Source: Alphaproteobacteria bacterium (GTDB lineage Bacteria > Pseudomonadota > Alphaproteobacteria > Caulobacterales > Aquidulcibacteraceae). From it: a stretch of 43,784 nucleotides of DNA. The notes below the pieces were generated by a model. It was not told the origin of the DNA and made no database searches. It worked only from the letters and a program-made list of their open reading frames with translations. The stretch lies in contig JAIXTH010000241.1 in assembly GCA_027484265.1 (NCBI GenBank), forward strand, positions 1 to 43,784, written 5' to 3'. Shown in pieces: positions 8,015-18,936 of this stretch; the first letter of the stretch is position 1, and every line of letters begins with the position of its first letter. The translations under genes were made by a program, and so were the position numbers.

Positions 8015-10519
8015 TCACGGCGGATCACCCACCGCTTCGGCCAGCAGGCTTTCGGCTTCGGCTTCGGCGAGGATGGCGTCGAGAGCGGCCCCGGCCACGC
8101 TTTCCTTGCCGATCTCCAGCATCAGCGGCACGGCGAACGGCGAGATGCGGTCGAGATCGAGGTGGCGGATGTGGCCGCTGATGCGGCGCAGGAGTTCGCC
8201 GAGGCGGTGGATGTCGAGCAGGCCCGCGGCGGCGTCGTTCCAGGCGGCTTCCAGCAGGATGTGGTCGGGCTGGTGGCTGCGCAGCACGTCATAGATCAGG
8301 TCGGTGGAGAAGGTGACCTGGCGCCCGCTCCTCTCGCGGCCGGGGATGCGCTGCTCGATCAGGCCGGCAATCACCGCGCAGGTCCGGAAGGTGCGCTTCA
8401 TCAAAACGCTTTCCGCCAGCCAGGCATCAAGGTCATCACCCAGCATGTCCTGGTCGAACAGCCCCGCCATTTCGAGGCCGCTCATGTCCTTCTGGCCCCA
8501 GACCGCGATGGCATAGTCGTTGGCCACGAACCCCAGCGGCTCGGCTCCCACCCGCTCCAGCCGCCGCGTCAACAGCATGCCGAGGGTCTGGTGCGCGAGG
8601 CGCCCTTCGAACGGGTAGGCGCACAGATAGTGGCGGGCACCCCGGGGAAAGGTCTCCACCAGAAGGTCCGACGGGCCGGGGATTGCCGACACCGCCCGTT
8701 GCAGCATCAGCCATTCCTGCAGCTGCGGGTGCAGCCGCTCCCAGCGGTCCTCATCGGCGATCATGGCACGCACGCCTTCGGCGAGGAAGGTGCTGAGCGG
8801 GAACTTGCCGCCGCCCCAGCTCGGGACCTTGGGGTTGGCGTGCGTGGTGCGCGAGACCAGGCAGTCGGTCTGCGAGACGCCCTCGAACCGCCAGACCTCG
8901 CCGGCGAACAGGAAGGTGTCGCCCTGCGACAGGCCCTCGACGAAATAGGCCTCGACCTCGCCGATGATCCGCCCGCCGGTCAGGACGCCGGCCTTGCTGG
9001 CACGGCGGGCGGCGCCGGGTGAGGTGAGCTTCACCTTGAGCATCGGTGCCTCGACGATGGTGCCCACATTCATCCGCCAGCGCCGGGCCGTATCGGCATC
9101 GCGGCACACCAGGCGGCCATCGCCAGCCGGTACCAGACGGCGGAACCGGTCATAGGCGTGCAGCGCATAGCCGCCATCCACCACGAACCCCAGCACCCGG
9201 TCGAACTGCTGGCGGGTGAGGCCGTGATAGGGCGCCGCAGCGCGGACCTCGTCGAACAGCGCATCGGGGTGGAACGGCCCGGCCACACCCCGGCCCATCA
9301 CATGCTGGGCCAGCACATCCAGCGCCCCGGCATGGGGTGGCGGCGCATCCAGCCTGCGGGCGGCCACGGCATCCTGCGCCGCCCGGCACTCCAGCATCTC
9401 GAAGCGGTTGGTGGGCACCAGCAGGGCCCGCGACGGTGTCTCCAGCGTGTGGTTCGAGCGCCCGATCCGCTGCACCAGCCGGGCCGCGCCCTTGGGGGCG
9501 CCCAGCTGGATCACCAGGTCCACGGCGCCCCAGTCGATCCCCAGATCGAGGGTGGAAGTGCACACCACGGCGCGCAGCTCGCCTGCTGCCATCGCCGCCT
9601 CCACCCGCCTGCGCCGCTCGGCCTCCAACGAGCCATGGTGCAGGGCGATCGGCAGGTTCAGGTCATTGATGCGCCACAGCTCCTGGAACGCCAGCTCGGC
9701 CTGGAAGCGGGTGTTGACGAACACCAAGCTGGTGCCGGCGCCTGCAATGGCACGATAGACATCCTCGATGGCGTGGCGGCCGGTATGCCCAGCCCAGGGC
9801 ACCCGCCCAGCGCCCAGCAGCACACCGACATCGGGGTCGGCGCCGTCCGGACCGTGCACGATCCGGGCCATGAACTCCTCGTCCACCCCCTGCGGCACCA
9901 GCCAGCGGGCGAGGTCTGCCGCGTCGGCCACGGTTGCGGACAGGCCGGCACGCCGGGCGTCCGGGGCGATCCGGTTCAGGGCTGCAAGGCCGAGACTCAG
10001 CAGGTCGCCCCGCTTGCCGGGTGCAAGCGCATGGGCCTCGTCGATGATGATCCGCTGCAGGCCGGCAAACAGGGTGCGGGCCTCGGGCATGCCGGCAAAC
10101 AGCGCGATCTGTTCGGGGGTGGTGAGCAGGATGTCGGGCGGGTCGGTCTTCTGCCGCTGGCGCTGGCCGGCGGGGGTGTCGCCGGTGCGGGTCTCGATCC
10201 GGACATCAAGCCCCATGGCCTCAGCGGGGCCGATCACATTGCGCGCCACATCTGCCGCCAGCGCCTTCAGCGGCGAGACATAGAGGGTGTGGACACTGCC
10301 GGTCTGGCGGGACTGCGATCCGCTGCGCGCCAGCTGGTCCAGCGACGGCAGGAACCCGGCTAGGGTCTTGCCCGCTCCGGTGGGCGCCACCAGCAGCGCA
10401 TGCTCCCCCGCCCGCGCCGCCTCCAGCATCGCCAGCTGGTGCCCGCGCGGCGCCCAGCCGCGCGCGGCAAACCAGGACTGGATCTGTGGCACCAACGGCT
10501 CGGGCATACCCCCAGCCAT
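8015..10519 (-). CDS. Ligase-associated DNA damage response DEXH-box helicase (Lhr-like)
   Basis: An ATP-dependent SF2 helicase of the Lhr-core family. From M at 10519 it is 834 residues, typical for the 'ligase-associated' subgroup. Motif I is APTGAGKT (about residues 45-52), motif II IIIDEAH (about 165), followed by the RecA-like helicase C domain with QRIGRSNH (motif VI), a winged-helix-like segment and a DEAD-associated C-terminal domain. In many proteobacteria such genes sit with an ATP-dependent DNA ligase, an MBL-fold exonuclease and a metallophosphoesterase; none of those is adjacent here. The start is uncertain: 10507 (preceded by GGGGGT) and 10585 are in-frame alternatives. It converges with dnaJ and diverges from the GAF-like gene. 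Confidence 0.88.
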   Translation of the reverse strand: MAGGMPEPLVPQIQSWFAARGWAPRGHQLAMLEAARAGEHALLVAPTGAGKTLAGFLPSLDQLARSGSQSRQTGSVHTLYVSPLKALAADVARNVIGPAEAMGLDVRIETRTGDTPAGQRQRQKTDPPDILLTTPEQIALFAGMPEARTLFAGLQRIIIDEAHALAPGKRGDLLSLGLAALNRIAPDARRAGLSATVADAADLARWLVPQGVDEEFMARIVHGPDGADPDVGVLLGAGRVPWAGHTGRHAIEDVYRAIAGAGTSLVFVNTRFQAELAFQELWRINDLNLPIALHHGSLEAERRRRVEAAMAAGELRAVVCTSTLDLGIDWGAVDLVIQLGAPKGAARLVQRIGRSNHTLETPSRALLVPTNRFEMLECRAAQDAVAARRLDAPPPHAGALDVLAQHVMGRGVAGPFHPDALFDEVRAAAPYHGLTRQQFDRVLGFVVDGGYALHAYDRFRRLVPAGDGRLVCRDADTARRWRMNVGTIVEAPMLKVKLTSPGAARRASKAGVLTGGRIIGEVEAYFVEGLSQGDTFLFAGEVWRFEGVSQTDCLVSRTTHANPKVPSWGGGKFPLSTFLAEGVRAMIADEDRWERLHPQLQEWLMLQRAVSAIPGPSDLLVETFPRGARHYLCAYPFEGRLAHQTLGMLLTRRLERVGAEPLGFVANDYAIAVWGQKDMSGLEMAGLFDQDMLGDDLDAWLAESVLMKRTFRTCAVIAGLIEQRIPGRERSGRQVTFSTDLIYDVLRSHQPDHILLEAAWNDAAAGLLDIHRLGELLRRISGHIRHLDLDRISPFAVPLMLEIGKESVAGAALDAILAEAEAESLLAEAVGDPP

Positions 10520-10586
10520 GCCAGTCCACAGCCGCCGCGCCAAGGACGCTGTAGCGGCAATCAGAGAAACGCCCCCGCCCAACAAC

Positions 10587-10617
10587 CTCTACACAATTGA
10601 AGCTCTTCAGGGTAGAG
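10587..10617. promoter_or_regulatory. Nested dyad in the divergent helicase/GAF-gene intergenic region
   Basis: CTCTAC (10587-10592) pairs with GTAGAG (10612-10617), and inside them TGAAG-CT-CTTCA forms a second dyad (10598-10609). It lies about 50 bases upstream of the GAF-like gene and about 70 upstream of the helicase start. Dyads of this size can be regulator sites. No convincing -35/-10 pair was recognised around it. The operator role is inference only. Confidence 0.35.
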
Positions 10618-10664
10618 TGACGCTCAATGCCTGGCAGCACAGCGCGCAGGCTTGAGCTAGGATC

Positions 10665-11651
10665 ATGACGACAGGCCCAGCCACTCAAACCACGATCCGT
10701 AACGGCATCAGGGCCGCGATTGCTCGGCAAACAACTGATGCAGATCGGGTTGCCAGAGTTCTGCATGCGGTGTTTGTCGTTGGGGGAGCCTTGGCAGTCG
10801 CGGTGGCGCAGGTGCTGACCGAGGACAATCGCAAGTACGTTGGCTTCCTGGTTGACTGGCAGCTGGGTATCACCTGGCTCGGGGCAGTTGTGGCCGCCTT
10901 CGGCGGATGGCTGACATTCTGGCTGCAGCGGCGCAACCCTCAGGAGCTTCAGCTGGCCAGCGAGGCGCTGAGCCTGGCTGATGCGGAGCGGCTTGCTCTC
11001 GTCGAGGAGAGGCTTGCGCTGGGACGGGAGTACAGGCTGGTCTCCGAGCGCGATGAGCGGCGTCGCCAGATCGCCGCAGCTCTCCTGGCGATACTCGAGG
11101 CGGTGGACCGTATTCTGGTCGAGAGGCCGCGTCGGAATATCAGGCGGGATATCGAAGGCATTCTGGAAGCTGGCGCGGACAGCATTCTTGATGGTCTGAA
11201 CATCCGGTCTGACCGGTACTGTTTTTCGGTCTTCCAGAGACAGGGCGAGGCCGGGGCGGAGGCTATGTCCCTGCTTGCCGAGCGCCGGGCCCGTTCCCTC
11301 AAGGCCTCGGGCGGCACCCATCGCCGATGGGCAAAGGGGAAGGGTTACACCGGCTTTGCCTGGGGACTGGGATATGAGGTGGTCATCCCGGATACGACCC
11401 TGGCACACTGGCGGCAGAACTGCCGGGCCGAAGAGGGCACGACCGAGGAAGATCGCAATGTCTACCGTTCCGTCATGAGTGTTCCGATCAGGCCCGGCCC
11501 GGATCGCGGTGAGCCCTGGGGCATGATTACGGTCACGTCCGACCGGGCTGGGCGGTTTGGCGATCCGGAGCAAGGGGCGGACATCAATGCCGATGCTGTC
11601 CGGGCCATCGCGAAGGCGCTTGCGATCCTCGTCGCCGCACGTTACCTGTAG
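10665..11651 (+). CDS. Two-TM, coiled-coil, GAF-like domain protein (function unknown)
   Basis: A 328-residue protein of unassigned function. Residues about 30-52 and 68-88 are two hydrophobic segments separated by a short polar loop. They are followed by a charged helical stretch (about 95-150, rich in E, R, L and A, probably coiled coil). The C-terminal region (about 150-325) has a GAF-like pattern: an amphipathic helix (LLAILEAVDRIL), a strand DRYCFSVFQR, a GKGYTGFAWG segment and the final strand pair SVMSVPI...WGMITVTS. It looks like a membrane-anchored sensor with a cytosolic ligand domain, but no output domain (kinase, cyclase, nuclease) is present. The small downstream gene begins 45 bases after its stop and is probably co-transcribed. 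By eye, third codon positions are less GC-biased than in the neighbours. Confidence 0.75.
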   Translation: MTTGPATQTTIRNGIRAAIARQTTDADRVARVLHAVFVVGGALAVAVAQVLTEDNRKYVGFLVDWQLGITWLGAVVAAFGGWLTFWLQRRNPQELQLASEALSLADAERLALVEERLALGREYRLVSERDERRRQIAAALLAILEAVDRILVERPRRNIRRDIEGILEAGADSILDGLNIRSDRYCFSVFQRQGEAGAEAMSLLAERRARSLKASGGTHRRWAKGKGYTGFAWGLGYEVVIPDTTLAHWRQNCRAEEGTTEEDRNVYRSVMSVPIRPGPDRGEPWGMITVTSDRAGRFGDPEQGADINADAVRAIAKALAILVAARYL

Positions 11652-11696
11652 ACGAGCATGACGGTTCATTCACCTTTCCTGCCAGGGGCATGCGAC

Positions 11697-11894
11697 ATGG
11701 CTTTCGACATCATCGGCCAGGATCCAGTGTCGAAGATTGACCAGCAGGTCAGCGATGCCGTGCACGAGCTGGTCAATACAACGGGTCTCGAGCGCGCCGA
11801 AGCCTCCAAGCGGATCAGTGCGTTGCTTTCTGAGCGTGTCAGGCTGACGCGGCCGCCTGTTTTTGACCGCATCGAAAGACTGCTGGGCCTTTAG
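11697..11894 (+). CDS. Small helical protein (65 aa), partner of the GAF-like gene
   Basis: Unrecognised small protein. ATG 11697 is favoured over ATG 11658 because AGGGG sits at 11684-11688, about 8 bases upstream, and the extra 13 residues of the longer form look like leader sequence. The 65 residues are mostly charged amphipathic helix with no membrane segment and no cysteine. A segment with ASKRISALLSERV resembles a short helical bundle or a DNA/protein-interaction helix, but no family is recognised. It follows the GAF-like protein on the same strand and ends 30 bases before the convergent SIS gene, so the two form a self-contained two-gene unit. Confidence 0.6.
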   Translation: MAFDIIGQDPVSKIDQQVSDAVHELVNTTGLERAEASKRISALLSERVRLTRPPVFDRIERLLGL

Positions 11895-11923
11895 GCGCTC
11901 GTCGCCGAGGAAGTGACCTTACC

Positions 11924-12970
11924 TCACGCCGTTCGGGTCACCTTGGCTAGATAGGGCGGGGCGTCGGGGTTGTGGCCGCGGGCCAGCGAGAGCTGCTCGG
12001 CCATCCGGTAGAAGCAGGTCAGCTGCACCACCGGGTCGATCAGCGGGTGCAGGGGGGGCGGTACAGGCAGGGCCAGGCCCGCCGCCATCGATCCATCCGC
12101 TACAAGAACCGGTCCGCCACGGGCAGCAAACTCATCGAGCAGCGGTGCCATGCCGATGGCGGACAAGTCTGCCGGCGGGAAGGCCAGCACCGGAAAGTCC
12201 GGCCCCACCAGCGCCATCGGCCCGTGCCGCACTTCGGCTGACGAGAAGCCCTCGGCATGCAGGCCGCAGGTCTCCTTGAGCTTGAGGGCCGCCTCCATCG
12301 CCACGCCAAAGGTCAGGCCCCGGCCAAGGGTGAACAGGCTGGCGGCCCGTGTCAGGGCGGCCACGCCGACGGACCAGTCAGCCTCCGCCGCAGCGTCGAG
12401 CACGGATGGAGCGGCGGCGAGCGCAGCCTGCAGGGCATCCCGCTCCTCACCCTTCGGCATCAATGCGGCAGTGAGCGACACCAGCGACAGCATCGCTCCG
12501 GCGCAGGACTTGGTGGCCGCAACCGCCCTCTCCGGGCCTGCGAGGATCGGCAGAACATAGTCGGCCAGCCCGGCGGCCGGCGAGGCCTCGTCGTTGACCA
12601 GCGCCACGGTGACAGCCCCGGCCTCGCGGGCCAGCCGGAGCGATTCGAGGATATCCGGACTGCGCCCCGACTGGCTGATGGCCATGAACAGCGCGCCCTG
12701 CAGCCCGCGCAGCCGGGTGGCAAACAGCGACGAGGTCGACGGCGCATGCGATGCCACCATTACGCCCAGGCGCGGCTCGATCACATATTTCCCGAACGAC
12801 GCCGCATGGTCCGACGAGCCGCGCGCACAGGTCACGACCAGCGGCGGCGGCGCCGCGCCCAGCCGCCCGGCCAGCGCTTCCAGAACCGCCGCCTGTCCCG
12901 CCAGCTGCCGCCGCAGGGTAGCCCCGATCTCGCGGGTTTCGGCGGCCATCAGGGTAGTCGGGGTGGTCAT
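11924..12970 (-). CDS. Double-SIS-domain sugar-phosphate isomerase/deaminase (GlmS-C/NagB-II-like)
   Basis: A 348-residue protein equal to the isomerase half of GlmS without the glutaminase domain. It has two SIS domains (about 45-170 and 195-330), with phosphosugar-binding ARGSSDHA (about 49-56) and SQSGRSPD, and the GlmS-like stretch VAMEAALKLKETCGLHAEGFSSAEVRHGP (shown here as the named family segment; key residues are the KLKE and the E of AEGF). Stand-alone proteins of this shape include NagB-II, which deaminates glucosamine-6-phosphate to fructose-6-phosphate, and AgaS/FrlB-type enzymes. No nagA, nagK or amino-sugar transporter is adjacent, so the substrate is inferred only at class level. 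No clear ribosome site precedes ATG 12970. Confidence 0.82.
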   Translation of the reverse strand: MTTPTTLMAAETREIGATLRRQLAGQAAVLEALAGRLGAAPPPLVVTCARGSSDHAASFGKYVIEPRLGVMVASHAPSTSSLFATRLRGLQGALFMAISQSGRSPDILESLRLAREAGAVTVALVNDEASPAAGLADYVLPILAGPERAVAATKSCAGAMLSLVSLTAALMPKGEERDALQAALAAAPSVLDAAAEADWSVGVAALTRAASLFTLGRGLTFGVAMEAALKLKETCGLHAEGFSSAEVRHGPMALVGPDFPVLAFPPADLSAIGMAPLLDEFAARGGPVLVADGSMAAGLALPVPPPLHPLIDPVVQLTCFYRMAEQLSLARGHNPDAPPYLAKVTRTA

Positions 12971-13062
12971 GGGGGTACACTCGTGGTCTGCGGCAATGCC
13001 CGCTGGATACAGACAGCGGCGGCCTGGACCAACCGGGGAAGTGTGGAATTCGAGGACAGATG

Positions 13063-14040
13063 TCAGGCACTGTTCCGCGAGATCCCGGTCGCGAGTGCCT
13101 TGAGGTGTCGTCCGATCTCGTCACACAGCTCATCCCATGCTGGCTGCTCGAGGGGCAAGTGCGAGCCATTGGTGAGCTCACGCATTCGCTTGTCGGCCCT
13201 GACCCGGTCAAATGCCGGCCGGCTCATCGCGGTGGGGGTCCATTCGTCTGCCCCCGGATGCAGCAGGAGGAACGGGCAGGACACAGACAGATCGCCAGAT
13301 GGCGGGTGCCAGCCATGCAGGGTCCGAAAGAACCGCCCGGGGACACGAAGCCCGCCCAGCAGCGGATCGGATTCGAAATAGCGCCGCAGCTCCGGTGCCG
13401 ATGTCAGCGCCGCAAGCGGCGCCAACCACTTCAATGGCATCCGGACCGGGTCCACGAGCCACGGAGCCACCCGGCCTGACAGCCGTGCCAGACGCCCCAG
13501 CCACGGCCACCGCGCCGCCCGGTCGAACGTGTCGGGATCCGACATGTCGAGCAGGGTCGTCGCCACCACCGCATCAACCCGCCGCGCCAGCTGCGCCGCG
13601 CCCAGTGCCGTCATCCCGCCAACCGAGAACCCCATCAGCACCACGGGGCCGTCTGGCGCAGCCTGATCAGCCAGATAGGCCACGAGGCGCGGCCACGCCG
13701 CATAGTCCCAGTCCCATTCCCTCGCCGGCTGTGTCAGTCCGTAACCAGGAAGATCGGCCGCCAGGACCCTCCACCCGAGGGCCGCAATCCGATCGCCAGC
13801 CGGTGCCAGCAGCCGACCGTGACCTCCGCCACCATGGACCAGGATCACGGTGCCGGATGCAGCGACAGGCTCCGGCGGGTTCCATACATCCAGATGAACG
13901 CCATGCCCCTCCCATTCAAACCACTGTTCTTCGGGCTCGGCGTGGATGGCAATCCCGAAGCAGGCCTGGACCAGTTGGCGGTAGCGAAGCCAGCCGGGGT
14001 TGTTGCGATAGGTCGGAAACGCGCTTGCCATCAGGTTCAT
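13063..14040 (-). CDS. Alpha/beta hydrolase
   Basis: A 325-residue alpha/beta hydrolase. The oxyanion segment is HGGGGHG (69-75), the nucleophile elbow G137-F-S139-V-G-G, and the late acid and His are in PGADEW and GSHLPLE, giving a full Ser-Asp-His triad. The start at 14040 is chosen because AAGG precedes it; a longer frame from 14109 would run into the divergent TetR gene. The substrate is unknown. Its position back-to-back with a TetR regulator, 51 bases apart, suggests that the regulator controls it. Confidence 0.82.
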   Translation of the reverse strand: MNLMASAFPTYRNNPGWLRYRQLVQACFGIAIHAEPEEQWFEWEGHGVHLDVWNPPEPVAASGTVILVHGGGGHGRLLAPAGDRIAALGWRVLAADLPGYGLTQPAREWDWDYAAWPRLVAYLADQAAPDGPVVLMGFSVGGMTALGAAQLARRVDAVVATTLLDMSDPDTFDRAARWPWLGRLARLSGRVAPWLVDPVRMPLKWLAPLAALTSAPELRRYFESDPLLGGLRVPGRFFRTLHGWHPPSGDLSVSCPFLLLHPGADEWTPTAMSRPAFDRVRADKRMRELTNGSHLPLEQPAWDELCDEIGRHLKALATGISRNSA

Positions 14041-14091
14041 GGGCCTTATGTCGAGCAAATATTCGGATTTCTCAACTCGGGTTTCCCGCTC
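14041..14091. promoter_or_regulatory. Divergent promoter/operator region between hydrolase and TetR gene
   Basis: This 51-base spacer is the most AT-rich stretch in its neighbourhood. It contains AAAT-ATTCGG-ATTT (14057-14070), flanked by CGAG and CTCG in imperfect inverted arrangement, a layout compatible with a TetR dimer site. On the minus strand a TTGAGA hexamer with GACATA 17 bases later is a weak sigma-70-like match for the hydrolase. The autoregulation is inferred from family habit. Confidence 0.35.
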
Positions 14092-14732
14092 ATGCCAAGC
14101 CCCGCTCATGTCCGCAAAAAGCCTGTGAGAACAGCGCGTCAGAGCCGGTCCCGCGCGACAGTCGAAGCCATCCTAGGGGCAGCGGCTCGGGTTCTGTCCA
14201 AGTCGGGTTGGGCAGGCCTCACCACCAATGCCGTTGCAGCCAGGGCAGGCGTTTCCGTGGGATCCCTCTACGAGTATTTTGCCGACAAGCAGGCCATCGT
14301 CGATGCGCTGCTCGACCGGCATCTCGACGACGCCGAGCAGGCCCTCGCAGCGGCCGCCGCCGAGGCGATGGAACACGCTGGTCCACAGGACACCGTCAGG
14401 GCGCTCGTGGCTGGCTATGCCGCGCTCCACACGGGCGACCCCGGCCTGCACCGGGCTCTTTCAAGTCAGGTCCCGATTGGCAAGCGGCACCTGGAGCGCC
14501 TGAAGGCCATCCAGACCCGGACAGTCGAACTGGTTGCGAGCGCACTGCAGGGCCACGTGGCCGATGCTGCCACCACAGCCCGGGTGCTGGTGGATACAGC
14601 AGACACCCTGACGCATCGCTGGATCGCCGAGGAGACGGCCGAGCCGGACCGGCTGGCCGCACTGCTGGATTCACTCGCGGTCATGCTGGCCGCGTTCGTG
14701 CAGGCACGATCACAGCCAGAAGCCAGGGCTGC

Positions 14733-14736
<4 letters not shown>
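14092..14736 (+). CDS. TetR/AcrR-family transcriptional regulator
   Basis: A 214-residue one-component repressor-type regulator. The N-terminal TetR helix-turn-helix spans about residues 22-68, with the GLTTNAVAARAGVSVGSLYEYF signature ending in the YxYF pattern at about 60-63. The C-terminal ligand domain is all-helical and divergent, so the inducer cannot be predicted. The start at 14092 is the first in-frame ATG after the divergent hydrolase start; the longer frame would be antisense to the hydrolase. Its stop overlaps the ppdK stop within CTAG at 14733-14736. Confidence 0.87.
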
Positions 14737-17393
<2,657 letters not shown>

Positions 17394-17620
17394 GGATCCT
17401 GCTTTGCCCCTTGCTGGCGCCCGGAAAGCCCGGTGCACCGTGCATCTGCCGCAGCTCTCCTAAGGCCGTCCGGGAAAGGTTCAAGCCAGAGCTGCGCACG
17501 CCGCCCCTATCCCTGTGCCGCAGCGCAACACGAATGGCAGCAATGTAGTTCCACTACAGTGCATGCCAGCCAAGCGCCTGCTGTTTTTGCACCGGACCGC
17601 GAAGCGGTTATGCTGGCGGC

Positions 17621-18364
17621 ATGTCCCTGTACGACCGCCTGGCCCGGTTCTTCACCGAGATGGATTCGACCGCTGCACGCGCGGTCTGGATCGCGTTCCT
17701 GCTGTTCACGCTCGCCGGTGCCGTTCTGGCGGGCGGGATGCTGTTCCTGGATCTGGACCAGGGCGGCGTGGCGGACTTCCTGCGCGGGCTGCGGGATGTG
17801 TGGTGGTCGCCGCTGGCGGTGACGGCCACGTTCACGGTGCTGGCGTTCGTGGGTGCGCCGCAGGTGGTGCTGATTGCCGCCACGGTGGCGGTGTTCGGTC
17901 CGGCTGAAGGCATGATCCTGTCGTGGATCGCCACCATGATCTCGGCTTCGGTGGGCTATCTGATCGGCCGGATCGGGGGGGCGGAGGCGCTGCGCAGACT
18001 GCTGGGCGGACGCGGCACCCGGGTTCTGCGCTTCATCGGCGACAACGGGTTTCTGGCCAGCCTGATCATCCGGCTGGTGCCGTCGGGGCCGTTCATTGTC
18101 GTCAATATGGCGCTGGGGGCGGCCAAGGTCGCCTCGATGCAGTTTGCCGGCGGTACCGGGATCGGCATCTGGCCCAAGATCGCCCTGGTGGCCTTCGGCG
18201 CCCATGGTCTCGACAGGATGCTGCGGGGCGACGGCCTGCCCGCCCTCGGCTTCTTTGCCGCCGCCGCCGTGGTCTGGGCCCTGATCGCCTTCGTCGTGCG
18301 TCCCCTGCTGCGCGACAAGGACGCCTTGAAGACGCTGACCGACAGCCAGGAAGACCGCACTTGA
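17621..18364 (+). CDS. TVP38/TMEM64 (VTT/DedA-like) inner-membrane protein
   Basis: A 247-residue integral membrane protein with about five or six hydrophobic segments. The VTT-domain features are visible: a FVGAPQVVLIAA segment after the second helix, a GYLIGRIGG turn, and R-L-V-P-S-G-P-F-I-V-V-N-M-A-L-G, the family's proline-bearing re-entrant motif. DedA/VTT proteins are linked to lipid scrambling and membrane homeostasis in other bacteria; the role here is inferred from family only. It is divergent from ppdK. Its 3' end faces flaF across a strong palindrome. Confidence 0.82.
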   Translation: MSLYDRLARFFTEMDSTAARAVWIAFLLFTLAGAVLAGGMLFLDLDQGGVADFLRGLRDVWWSPLAVTATFTVLAFVGAPQVVLIAATVAVFGPAEGMILSWIATMISASVGYLIGRIGGAEALRRLLGGRGTRVLRFIGDNGFLASLIIRLVPSGPFIVVNMALGAAKVASMQFAGGTGIGIWPKIALVAFGAHGLDRMLRGDGLPALGFFAAAAVVWALIAFVVRPLLRDKDALKTLTDSQEDRT

Positions 18365-18390
18365 ACTTGCGGGCGCAGGATCAGGGGCGG

Positions 18391-18448
18391 TTTCTGACAT
18401 GAGCCCGCCCGTTATGTCAGAAAGTCGGGACTTTCTGACATAACGGGC
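18391..18448. repeat. Perfect 20-bp-arm palindrome with a third copy of its core 10-mer
   Basis: The arms 18407-18426 and 18429-18448 are perfect reverse complements with only a GG between them. The core ATGTCAGAAA (18414-18423) recurs inverted in the right arm (18432-18441) and again upstream as TTTCTGACAT at 18391-18400. The upstream copy can pair with the left arm (10-bp stem, 13-base loop), so two mutually exclusive hairpins are possible. It lies between the converging 3' ends of the VTT gene and flaF. There is no U-run, so it is not a classical intrinsic terminator. It could be a bidirectional terminator, a dispersed repeat or a protein site. Confidence 0.85.
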
Positions 18449-18543
18449 AAGAACATACGTTAGTGCAAGGCATCGAACCTGCTGGAGCGCGGCTGGTTGC
18501 CATCACCGGGGTGCTGCACCCAGTGCGGTTTGCAATCCGCAGT

Positions 18544-18936
18544 CTACCCGGCCGCGGCCAGCGGCTGCTGTTCGTTCTGCAGTTCGATCTGGCCGGCGAG
18601 ACCCTGCATGATCATGCGGTTGATCTCGATCAACGGCTCCATGTCCGCGTTCTTCTGCATCACTTCTGACGAGTGCCGGCCGACAAACAGGCTCAGCGAC
18701 ACGATCGAGGCGCGCAGCTGCGGCGGCAGCTGATTGGCATCATCAAGGCAGTCGGCAGCCATGGCCGACCAAACCCTGCGGTTCCAGTCAAGGACATCCA
18801 TCCGTCGGGCGATCTCGGTCCGGGGCAATTCCTGGATTTCCAGCAGCGCCCGGGTCACCTGCGCGAACAGGCGATACTCGATCTCACGCGGCGTTTCGGC
18901 CCGACGCTGTGCTGCCTGGTACGCGTTCAGCGACAT
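18544..18936 (-). CDS. flaF: Flagellar biosynthesis regulator FlaF
   Basis: A 130-residue FlaF. The N-terminal [21 protein letters not shown]-type segment (residues 1-21; key features SLNAYQ and ETPRE) and the later [13 protein letters not shown] segment match the family. In Caulobacter FlaF acts with FlbT in controlling flagellin translation and filament assembly. Its start codon lies inside flbT (53-base overlap, different frame), so the two are translationally coupled. No flagellin gene is in the window. Confidence 0.92.
   Translation of the reverse strand: MSLNAYQAAQRRAETPREIEYRLFAQVTRALLEIQELPRTEIARRMDVLDWNRRVWSAMAADCLDDANQLPPQLRASIVSLSLFVGRHSSEVMQKNADMEPLIEINRMIMQGLAGQIELQNEQQPLAAAG

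Noticed and set aside
18495-18555. tRNA-Cys-like fragment (TTTGCAAT flanked by GCGG/CCGC)
   Set aside because: An anticodon-like loop with GCA exists, but there is no T-arm with TTCGA, no paired acceptor and no CCA, on either strand.
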